A DNA stretch of 47,357 bases from an uncultured Eubacteriales bacterium (lineage in GTDB: Bacteria; Bacillota; Clostridia; Oscillospirales; Acutalibacteraceae), in contig CAOUJG010000009.1 of the NCBI GenBank assembly GCA_948537335.1, forward strand, positions 1 to 47,357. Reading direction: 5' to 3'. Within the stretch, counting starts at the first letter, position 1; every line of letters starts with the position of its first letter. Shown here one piece after another: positions 42,101 through 47,357 of this stretch. The notes beneath the pieces are model-generated. The model was not told the DNA's origin and did no database searches. It was given only the letters and a program-made list of their open reading frames with translations. The position numbers and the translations under genes are program-made.

Positions 42101-44697
42101 GCAAAAGAGGTTACTTTATTTTTAGCATTTATCAATGTTGTCTCCGCATCCGCTAGTAACTTATCTTCCGTTGTTATTTCTTGCCTTGGATCATGTACCT
42201 TTTTAGGCTGAGCGGGGAAGAAGAAATCAACCCATGTAGGTAAGTTAACCACGATACTATATGCTGCAACCGCACCGGCAAAGACTATAGTTGCCCCAGC
42301 AGCCTTTACATAGTCCATAGCAGAAAATTTCTGATTGCCAAATTCTTTTCCCTGGTTAAAGATATTGTTTTTACCGATTTCAATCATTTTTTCAACTATT
42401 GCTTTTGTATTTTTATTATAATCTGCACGTAACCGAATTTCATCTTCTTTTGTTTCTTTATTGTAAATGAAATCAGAATACCTATAAAAGAAATTATCTA
42501 TATAACCCAGTAATACTGCTTTGCTTTCTGGATCTAAACTATCAAACTTGTTTATATGCGGAGCAAGTCTGTCAAGAAAATCTTCCAGCTTTTCAAACTC
42601 AACGTTACTAAGCGCAACAAGTTCTTCAAAATCATTTGTCGGTTTTACAGTATCTTCATAATTAGGCTCGACTTTTTCAAAATAAAAGTTCACTAGTTCC
42701 TTTAATTTTTCAAGTTCTTTTTGTTTTTGATCTCTTTCATTAATTTTTTGGCGCCTTTCTGCTAATGTTTGTTTAAACTTTTCTTCTAACTCTTTGCCTT
42801 CTTTTTCTTCTCTTTTATTTTCAGGAATTTTAGAATATTTTTCCATTAAATCATAAAGTAGGCCATCATATTTAACAATCTCTTTGTTTAATTCTTCAAT
42901 GTCATCCTCAACATCATTATATAGTGAATAGTCTTCATAGACTCCCTTAGATTTAGTACCTTGAAGTAAAACAGCAGTATCCAGCATTAGTCCTCGTTGG
43001 CTTTTAGCATCTAAATTTTCAAAGTTGTCTAAAGCGTTCAAAATGTGCTCAATCAGCTCTTCTCTAAGGTATCCACCACTTCCAAAGTCAAACCTTTCGT
43101 ATTTTTTGTTCCCACTTTTAATGCCCTTTTGCCTAAGCATTTCTTTAAACGCTTCTAAGTTGTTTTCTGTTTGCACAGCAGCCTTATCGTGTTCAGCTGA
43201 AGCCACATTTTCGCTATTATTTTTTTTGGTCTCTGATTTTCTTTTATTAAGTGCTCTTCTTTTATTTTTAAGTTTTTCTTTTTGTTCCTCAATTGTAGTT
43301 GTTTTTCTTACAACTCCAGGAGCAAAACTTACTCTTTTCTCTTGACTATCTTCCGCATCGCGTTTAACTTCAGCAACTGCCCTTTGCCTAAGTGCCGACA
43401 GCATTTCGCGCTCCTTTGCAGATATCCCACTAGAATTTATCTGATCATCACTTAAGTTCATCCGCGCCGTTTTCAAAGCATCAGAAATAAGCTCAGCATC
43501 GCTACTGTTCAAATCTGGTAACCCTGTGCTCTCATCTATTCTCAAATCCGTTAATGCTTCAAGTACAAGGTCTGGAGTTACCCTTTGTGAGGTCAATGTA
43601 TCCCTTCCCAAACCTAATAGCATTTCAGCGTTTTCTTCAGATATTTCCTGATATGGATTATAGCCTCCTTGCATAATTATTTCTCCAACATTATTAAGCC
43701 TAAATTGTCTTACTACATGTATTATGTCATTTTCTAACTTAGCACGTGTTTCCTCGCTTACATACCTTAAGTCCGGTAATCCATTTGATGTTCTTGGCAA
43801 TTTGTTTAAAAATTTAATTAAATGCTCCGCCTGTGTAACAACAGATATCGCCCATCTCCTAAAAGGTGCATAGTCAATAATACGGCCACCAACATTTTCA
43901 GCGTGTTCTGCTGCCTCTACAGCACCAGGAGCTGTTGTTGTCGCAGCATTTTTCGCCGAAGTATTTGCAGTATTTGCCTTTAGAGGAGTAACGTTGTTTT
44001 TTCCCAACATCTTAGCGGCATTTACCTGCGGCGGTGCAACGTTTATTTGTGGTGCTGTCGGAGTGTTTTTTGCATTACTATTTGGCAAAACTACATTTTT
44101 ATTTTGCATAACATCTCTACGATTTTCCTGCTCTGCTTCATTTATTTTAGAGGCTTCATTATCATTATGAGCAACGTTTTCACCGGATTGAGCCTCATTT
44201 TCGTTATTGTTTTCTTCATCTACATCCGTTTTTTGAGCTGTCGTCGACATTTTATCAGCTGCATTTTGTGCATTAGTATTTACCTCGTCCTGGTTATTAC
44301 GCGAATCTTCTCCGTTATTTTTTTCTGCTTTTCTTACCACACTTTTGTTATCTTCTTGTGATAGATTTAAAAGATTCACAGTGGCGCCGACTCCAAGCGA
44401 TCCTAAGAACGTAACCAGTAAAGCTGCTGCAGTATTTCGTGCAGATACTCCTCCACTTACGGTTAACAGATCCTCCTCGCTTAGCGCAGACATCTGCTCA
44501 TTCGCGTACTGTAAAAAGTCGTTTGCGGTAAAAATTATCCCATTCTTTTTTGCAAGTGGAACAACATTATCCGCAATAACTTTTTCTTCGTCCCCCCCTT
44601 CTTTTTGCAACTTTTCGTTAATTAAAATTAATTCCTTTTGTAATTTTTTATTTGATTTTGCCAAATTTAAAAGCTTTTCCACATTTTTAATCGACAT
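39112..44697 (-). CDS. Giant 1861-residue protein with Nif11-type double-glycine leader
   Basis: Residues 1-83 are a full Nif11-like leader: a helical LLNLAKSNKKLQKEL, LAKKNGIIFTANDFLQY, and SALSEEDLLTVSGG with Gly82-Gly83, the cut site for C39 peptidase-ABC exporters. The cargo then has a hydrophobic Gly/Ala segment (89-110), an Asn-rich low-complexity stretch (120-260), a two-copy repeat module (290-445), coiled coils (465-490, 595-670), hydrophobic 798-828, an amphipathic helix with ~11-residue periodicity (850-890), three short QxxMFLEGQ-like repeats (901-991), hydrophobic 1383-1408, a second two-copy module (1444-1619) and a basic helical tail (1765-1815). No enzyme domain is recognised. 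The ATG at 44697 has AAGGG 6 bases upstream; an in-frame ATG at 44721 has none. It is a single-gene unit with its own promoter and terminator. Export is inferred from the leader. Confidence 0.85.
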   Translation of the reverse strand: MSIKNVEKLLNLAKSNKKLQKELILINEKLQKEGGDEEKVIADNVVPLAKKNGIIFTANDFLQYANEQMSALSEEDLLTVSGGVSARNTAAALLVTFLGSLGVGATVNLLNLSQEDNKSVVRKAEKNNGEDSRNNQDEVNTNAQNAADKMSTTAQKTDVDEENNNENEAQSGENVAHNDNEASKINEAEQENRRDVMQNKNVVLPNSNAKNTPTAPQINVAPPQVNAAKMLGKNNVTPLKANTANTSAKNAATTTAPGAVEAAEHAENVGGRIIDYAPFRRWAISVVTQAEHLIKFLNKLPRTSNGLPDLRYVSEETRAKLENDIIHVVRQFRLNNVGEIIMQGGYNPYQEISEENAEMLLGLGRDTLTSQRVTPDLVLEALTDLRIDESTGLPDLNSSDAELISDALKTARMNLSDDQINSSGISAKEREMLSALRQRAVAEVKRDAEDSQEKRVSFAPGVVRKTTTIEEQKEKLKNKRRALNKRKSETKKNNSENVASAEHDKAAVQTENNLEAFKEMLRQKGIKSGNKKYERFDFGSGGYLREELIEHILNALDNFENLDAKSQRGLMLDTAVLLQGTKSKGVYEDYSLYNDVEDDIEELNKEIVKYDGLLYDLMEKYSKIPENKREEKEGKELEEKFKQTLAERRQKINERDQKQKELEKLKELVNFYFEKVEPNYEDTVKPTNDFEELVALSNVEFEKLEDFLDRLAPHINKFDSLDPESKAVLLGYIDNFFYRYSDFIYNKETKEDEIRLRADYNKNTKAIVEKMIEIGKNNIFNQGKEFGNQKFSAMDYVKAAGATIVFAGAVAAYSIVVNLPTWVDFFFPAQPKKVHDPRQEITTEDKLLADAETTLINAKNKVTSFATKAVNKVTSTATEVAKKVKSLKNWWYGIDDTTGDLSPAQLEQMFLEGQNAIKDSGTTPVDTPHIASEGQTSATGDFTVDQLDQMFLEGQKEIQKSQPPANAVSHENLPPTEQQLQDIYMSSKADIDSLNQGTSRPTHASIARPLKTEGSGVRKITVENDFSKIDSNVDTSLPINVANEVIDNQVDSSKRIDSRFLTPSNSEKGEIHEGTVVLQKAGLPKAEVPKSTANKEFKSYSPQTQENLNRANAETITQPGKSTSTAVANVNIPDSSTNIKKLAKRTEVAVFNAGSSNKEVPQTSVPQVDYTVKGAKKLDNAAAEMPKNNPRIDLTMPAAKNENFFKRLYNRFFSSSETKNDAATSLNSTGAFENSKNFNMGDQKSGTDLPTTFEKTLTFGDDSFTKGSSSNPATNFSNQTILRPQYGPELSTNADLTSNEGEGAGTTWKDTFKSAADTVKGYIPQKVKDVASVAYNKLPSGEQVGAKLDEAQAAVKDLSKVHSLKDAGQYVSDHPNVAKAAEGMYIAGGTIAAGAVVGKGISKIANMLSADNDDAAQNLNNGVNNNQGGPGDNSSEESPGNVKALVNYLNTLPKIDINGTKLPDLTAVPGENLINLKEAIFDAGENMYYDNNDDSMKIVDETKFINADKVTPEDLKMLERLHFSLWFSTPKCLVNEVLNGNLDEDGVPELGDGDNDLFKLGIAKVADKVTKENGTGKYIISESVWDYTNNEIPEPSQDDIEMILNIKNKYNLKVEDFIKKEAAPPEGEKEEAANNNKIFDISSGDEAEEENVDDNINGGGTAIPENLAQKIVAIARDELDKQKEEKKVVSALAPVQPAAPAPASAGEGGEEKPALQPVVKKKNIKTTKHERMNKNKSNVSAAPEEKPDEDLDDDAGSAAAPAQEDLPLTYEEAFGLLRFLQARANLSLDRRRKASQLALLKRFVRTNLEELRKNNKNPVFSFNNIAFNQKAEKNVSQKNKTLSQILQEAAYANFADLINES
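39841..40368 (-). repeat. Protein repeat module, copies 3 and 4, in the giant gene
   Basis: Two adjacent ~85-residue units at residues 1444-1532 and 1533-1619. Each opens with LVN(Y/E)xLN, has a KLPDL or GVPEL motif about 15 residues in, then an acidic loop and ends with (T/S)-x-(E/D)-D-(L/I)-x-M-(L/I). The same pattern appears at 43363-43830. Confidence 0.6.
41725..41997 (-). repeat. Three short tandem motifs in the giant gene
   Basis: LSPAQLEQMFLEGQNAI (901-917), FTVDQLDQMFLEGQKEI (941-957) and the weaker PTEQQLQDIYMSSKADI (975-991), spaced by 34-40 residues of Pro/Ser/Thr-rich linker. The first two also share about 20 bases of identical DNA, which suggests a recent duplication. Confidence 0.65.
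43363..43830 (-). repeat. Protein repeat module, copies 1 and 2, in the giant gene
   Basis: Two adjacent units at residues 290-375 and 376-445, each with an L-x-x-x-L-x-x-L start, a GLPDL motif about 15-19 residues in, an acidic E/D-x-x-L segment and a closing E-x-x-E-M-L helix. They match copies 3 and 4 near the C-terminus. Confidence 0.6.
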
Positions 44698-44750
44698 TAT
44701 AAACCCTTCTTTCCTCAACATTCCTTAATTTATGTTATTTAAATATATTT

Positions 44751-44779
44751 ATACTATCATAAAAAAATTTTTTTGTCAA
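44751..44779 (-). promoter_or_regulatory. Promoter of the giant gene
   Basis: Minus strand TTGACA (44774-44779) and TAGTAT (44751-44756), spacing 17; the spacer is a run of A then T, so the DNA is probably bent. Leader of about 47 bases. Confidence 0.75.
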
Positions 44780-44782
44780 GTT

Positions 44783-44831
44783 TTTATAACAAAAATAATA
44801 ACAACCGAAAGAAATTAATAAATCCTTTCGG
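44783..44831 (-). terminator. Likely terminator downstream of tcdA
   Basis: CCGAAAG (44805-44811) and CTTTCGG (44825-44831) form a 7-bp stem with a 13-base loop, followed on the minus strand by a T-rich tract. It lies between tcdA and the giant gene promoter. Confidence 0.6.
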
Positions 44832-45048
44832 CTGCTTCAACATATCTACTAATTTATTTTTATATTCGTAACGCGACACTAAAAATTTTAGCATTATGCT
44901 CAAAATTTCCCTGTATTAAATTTCTTAAATGTTCAGGGAGCAAGTTATTTGGCTCTTTTGCAAATAGGCAAAATTGCCAAGTAGATACCCTTTATTTTAC
45001 TGCACAAACTCTAGAGCTTTAAGTCAATTAAAGTTAACTCTTCAAACG
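44832..45048. other. Non-coding stretch downstream of tcdA with several small hairpins
   Basis: No reading frame is convincing. Consecutive inverted repeats are visible: CCCTG/CAGGG (44909-44913/44934-44938), GAGC/GCTC (44938-44941/44952-44955) and GGCA/TGCC (44967-44970/44975-44978), then GATACCC and a T-rich end on the plus strand. It could be the 3' region of tcdA or a small RNA; I do not recognise a known RNA family. Confidence 0.3.
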
Positions 45049-45756
45049 TCACCTAGATATAATGTCTTTAACAACTTCATTGGCAAGGATCAACCCCGCA
45101 ACAGGCGGCACAAATGGCGTACTTCCCAAAATCTTTTTGTCCTTTAAATTCACATTATAACTTTCTGTGTCCGGAGCAATCGGCTTTTCCTTTGAATATA
45201 CCACTTTTAGGGAGCTTATCCCTCTTTTTCTCAGCTCCGTCCGCATCACACGGCACATCGGGCAAACGCTCGTCTTAAAAATGTCTGCAATTTCTAGCAC
45301 AGTCGGATCTAGTTTATTGGCAGTCCCCATCGCACTTATTATCGGGATGTTCCGTTGAGCGCACTCCTCCACCAAAGCTATTTTGGCCGAGATAGTGTCA
45401 ATTGCATCGACCACATAACCACAACCGTCAAGAATCTTTTGATTGCTGTCCTTCGAGTAAAAGATTTTGCGCGTAACAACGGTTGCGCTCGGGTTGATGT
45501 CTAAAATCCGGGTCTTGGCCACTAGCACTTTATCCTGCCTAATCGTACTGTGAAGCGCGATAATTTGCCGATTTATATTGGTTACATCTATAACGTCATT
45601 GTCGACCAGTACAAAGCTACCCACGCCAGCCCTGGCTAACCCTTCAGCCACATAGGATCCCACTCCACCTAAGCCGAATATTGCTACCTTGGCATCATGA
45701 AGTTTTTTTTCGGCATTTTTGCCCAACAACAGTCTAGTTCGCGCAAATTGGTCCAT
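45049..45756 (-). CDS. tcdA: tRNA threonylcarbamoyladenosine dehydratase (ThiF/E1 family)
   Basis: A 235-residue E1-like enzyme that, in the TcdA family, uses ATP to cyclise t6A at position 37 of ANN-decoding tRNAs. Features: N-terminal FARTRLLLGKNAEKKL, ATP-binding GLGGVGSYVAEGLARAGVG (two parts, about 29-47), the D-x-D and N-x-N-R-Q in VDNDVIDVTNINRQ (about 51-64), a catalytic Cys region SVCPMCRVMR and the C-terminal PPVAGLILANEVV. An extended -10 (TGATAAAAT on the minus strand, TAAAAT at 45795-45800) lies 39 bases upstream of the ATG. The ribosome binding site is weak. Confidence 0.92.
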   Translation of the reverse strand: MDQFARTRLLLGKNAEKKLHDAKVAIFGLGGVGSYVAEGLARAGVGSFVLVDNDVIDVTNINRQIIALHSTIRQDKVLVAKTRILDINPSATVVTRKIFYSKDSNQKILDGCGYVVDAIDTISAKIALVEECAQRNIPIISAMGTANKLDPTVLEIADIFKTSVCPMCRVMRTELRKRGISSLKVVYSKEKPIAPDTESYNVNLKDKKILGSTPFVPPVAGLILANEVVKDIISR

Positions 45757-45862
45757 TTGTATTTCTCTTTTCTAAGCTAATTTTATGCCTTTATATTTTA
45801 TCACAAAGCCCTGTCCAAAACCAGTTTTCGTGATCTCTAAAATTAAACTTTCGTGTTCCCTA

Positions 45863-45891
45863 TTGATTTTATTCGCCCTGTGTGGTACAAT
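45863..45891 (+). promoter_or_regulatory. Promoter of tRNA-Leu
   Basis: TTGATT (45863-45868) and TACAAT (45886-45891), spacing 17, with a TGn extension just before the -10; 20 bases upstream of the tRNA. Confidence 0.7.
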
Positions 45892-45911
45892 ATCTCCGTC
45901 GATGTAGCTGC

Positions 45912-45998
45912 GCTGATGTGGTGGAATAGGCAGACACAAGGGACTTAAAATCCCTCGGTAGCGATATCGTGCCGGTTCAAGTCCGGCCATCAGCACCA
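45912..45998 (+). tRNA. tRNA-Leu (anticodon UAA)
   Basis: An 87-base class II tRNA. The acceptor arm GCTGATG pairs with CATCAGC, the discriminator is A and CCA is encoded. The anticodon arm GGGACTTAAAATCCC gives the anticodon TAA; a long variable arm (TCGGTAGCGATATCGT region) and the T arm GCCGGTTCAAGTCCGGC are present. After it there is only a weak hairpin followed by a T run (46040-46050). Confidence 0.97.
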
Positions 45999-46171
45999 GT
46001 CTAGATTAGCATTAGGGGCTTGGCTTTCCTCTTAATGATACTTTTTTTATCAGCAATACTTTTAAGCTATTTGTTCTGTTCGTTGACGGCCAAAAATTTT
46101 TATATATCTTTCTTTTTCGAGCTTTTTCATTTTTGGAATTTCTATATGTCCTATCATCTTGTAATAAATTT

Positions 46172-46740
46172 CTATCTTAGTGTTAATTTTTCTATTTCAG
46201 AATATTTTCTTACGATTTGCAAGAAACCATTTGCGTTTAGTTCATGGTTCTTTTCTTCGGCGACTATCTTGCGCATATTCTTGATCTGCGCTTTCAGCTC
46301 AAATTGCTCTTCTTCATACTTTTCAGATAGCTTCAAGAATCGCTCTTCAGATAAGTTCCCTAAGATTTTTTCTTCAAATACTTTTTCACATAATGTATCA
46401 AGTTCTTTATCTCTGGCTAACATTTTATTAAGCGTTTCAAAGTTTTTCTTTTGGGCCGCTTGAATTCGTTTATAATCTTCATCAACACCTATTTTTACGA
46501 ACTCATCTTCAAATTCAGTTGCAAATTGTACGATGTTTGAAATATCATTTTTTACTCGCTGTGTAAGTACATCAACTCTGTATGATGTGTTTTTTGGCAT
46601 AAGCCATTCTTTGCTCGGTTATTTCTGCAAAAAAGTAGTGATTAGCAGGTTTATCATGAGTAAATTTATAATTGAGATTCGCCCCGCAATCTGAACACCT
46701 TAAAAAATCAGCAGCATACGAATTTCACGTCCTTGAAATT
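46172..46740 (-). pseudogene. Decayed large serine recombinase (C-terminal part)
   Basis: Remains of a Tn4451/TnpX-type large serine recombinase. The zinc-ribbon start FLRCSDCGANLNYKFTHD is read in one frame (about 46704-46640), NNRAKNGLCQKTHH in a second (about 46620-46580), and YRVDVLTQRVKNDISN to the end in a third, so at least two frameshifts break the gene. The last 142 codons contain the coiled-coil (EKYEEEQFELKAQIKNM) and the end LQIVRKYSEIEKLTLR, cut short of the usual family end. The N-terminal catalytic domain with its serine is absent. It is inactive, and marks the end of a former integrative element. Confidence 0.8.
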
Positions 46741-47044
46741 ATCTCAAGCCACCTCCATTGCTTACGACATCATCGGAGCAGATCACGCTACAAGCACCTA
46801 GCTACAAATCGCAAGGCTTATCCGCTTCATAGCTCCTCCTCTTCCCAAAAAATCTGCCGACTTCTTGGGGCCCCTTATATGCTCGAGCTGTGGCTGGGCA
46901 GAAGTTTCTTTAAATGTTGCTGAGATATTAATATTTAATTTTCAAGGTTCAAATAGAGAAACGAAAAAATCTCTCTATATATTAAAGAGTCTTTTGGGGC
47001 CTTTTTTGATACCCCTTTTTAGCAAAAATCGTTCGACAAAGTTT
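46741..47044 (-). mobile_element. Intergenic remnant of an integrative element
   Basis: Between the regulator and the broken recombinase. On the minus strand it shows the 15-mer ACCTTGAAAATTAAA (46934-46948), a CCCAAGAA/TTTTTTGGG hairpin (around 46853-46878), and AGGAGGAGCT followed by an ATG at 46830 that opens MKRISLAICS before a stop codon. The strong site before a 10-codon frame suggests a small element gene that has been broken. No terminal repeats were identified. Confidence 0.5.
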
Positions 47045-47357
47045 TTATTTTAGAAAATATTTAATCGTTTTTATAATGCGGCGAAATCTCTTGTTTACAT
47101 TTTTTTGCGCAATTCTATATATTTGGGCTAGTTCCCGTTGTGTTAAGCCTGCCTTAACCATGTAGCTCAGAAAAGCCTGGTCATCAATTGATAAATTTTT
47201 TACAGCTTCATATAATTTGGGGTTCTCAATCGACTCAATCCAATTAAGTAAGTTCTGTTCTTCTAAATGCTTGTCTATATTTTCTGTAATAGAAAATTGG
47301 TCATACAAAAATTTATCCAGCGATATTTCGTGTTTATTTATATTTGACTGTTTAATA
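47045..47357 (-). CDS. Sigma-70 region-4-like regulator, 5' end beyond the window
   Basis: A C-terminal fragment of at least 103 residues. The frame is open through the right edge, upstream of the TTG at 47308, with KHEISLDKFLYDQF continuing in frame, so that TTG is probably not the start. The helix-turn-helix GLTQRELAQIYRIAQKNVNK (with FRRIIKTIKYFL after it) resembles sigma region 4, as in the small sigma-like regulators of Tn916-type and related integrative elements. It lies just before the decayed recombinase in the same direction, which fits a shared mobile element. Whether it is still functional cannot be told. Confidence 0.65.
   Translation of the reverse strand, partial: IKQSNINKHEISLDKFLYDQFSITENIDKHLEEQNLLNWIESIENPKLYEAVKNLSIDDQAFLSYMVKAGLTQRELAQIYRIAQKNVNKRFRRIIKTIKYFLK

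Noticed and set aside
39112..44697. Giant protein as a phage tape-measure, RTX toxin or type I adhesin
   Set aside because: No other phage genes nearby, no GGxGxD nonapeptide repeats, no Ig-like repeats, and a double-glycine leader instead of a C-terminal type I signal or a Sec signal peptide.
45772..45996. 74-codon minus-strand frame
   Set aside because: It runs through the antisense strand of tRNA-Leu and has no family resemblance.
46020..46463. 147-codon plus-strand open frame with hydrophobic start after tRNA-Leu
   Set aside because: It is antisense to the recognisable recombinase C-terminus; the charged coiled coil on the other strand gives a falsely hydrophobic translation. No ribosome binding site.
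1..47357. CRISPR array, complete insertion sequence or prophage
   Set aside because: No evenly spaced direct repeats, no transposase frame with terminal inverted repeats and no phage structural genes were seen; the only mobile trace is at 46172-47357.

Overview
The window looks like chromosome from a spore-forming, low-GC Firmicute of the class Clostridia. Basis: SpoIIGA, pro-sigma-E, sigma-G, SpoIIIE/FtsK, TepA and GerW are all present, along with the gene order M50 protease-scpA-scpB-DUF2953-gerW-dac-rluB, a two-gene (split) transketolase and AGGAGG-type ribosome binding sites. The overall impression is an Oscillospirales/Ruminococcaceae-like organism, but that is inference; no 16S rRNA lies inside the window.

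Layout. 1-426: a strong promoter and boxA-like leader, probably of an rRNA operon leaving the window to the left. 427-7700 (minus): spoIIGA-sigE, then radC-uvrB-uvrA. 7859-13454: an RluA-type pseudouridine synthase, then an operon proS-peptidoglycan hydrolase-trxB. 13610-19529 (plus): a seven-gene cluster making dTDP-L-rhamnose (rfbA, rfbD, rfbB, rfbC) with three GT2 glycosyltransferases, all behind one TTGACA-N17-TAAAAT promoter. 19534-24484 (minus): chromosome segregation, sporulation and cell-wall genes. 24545-28359: an MBL-fold hydrolase, rpmB with a small Nif11-type leader peptide gene behind it, plsY, der and rpmF. 28430-31126: five small exported, acidic or Asn-rich proteins with related signal peptides, each with its own promoter-like sequence. 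31200-38962: an HD protein, DUF3006, a ComEC-like MBL protein, ftsK/spoIIIE, tepA, split transketolase and sigG. 39112-44697: one 1861-residue gene. 45049-47357: tcdA, tRNA-Leu(UAA) and the decayed end of a mobile element (broken large serine recombinase, sigma-like regulator running off the edge).

The most unusual part is the giant protein. It begins with a complete Nif11-type leader ending in a double glycine, the signal normally found on short RiPP/bacteriocin precursors, but the cargo is about 1780 residues long. The cargo has hydrophobic Gly/Ala-rich segments, coiled coils, a repeated ~80-residue module with a G-(L/V)-P-(D/E)-L motif (two copies near each end) and short tandem motifs. 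A second, ordinary-sized Nif11 peptide lies 13 kb away, so both could use one peptidase-containing ABC exporter encoded elsewhere. With the five exported acidic proteins between them, this looks like an accessory surface/secretion region interleaved with housekeeping genes. No exporter, modification enzyme or immunity gene is visible in the window.
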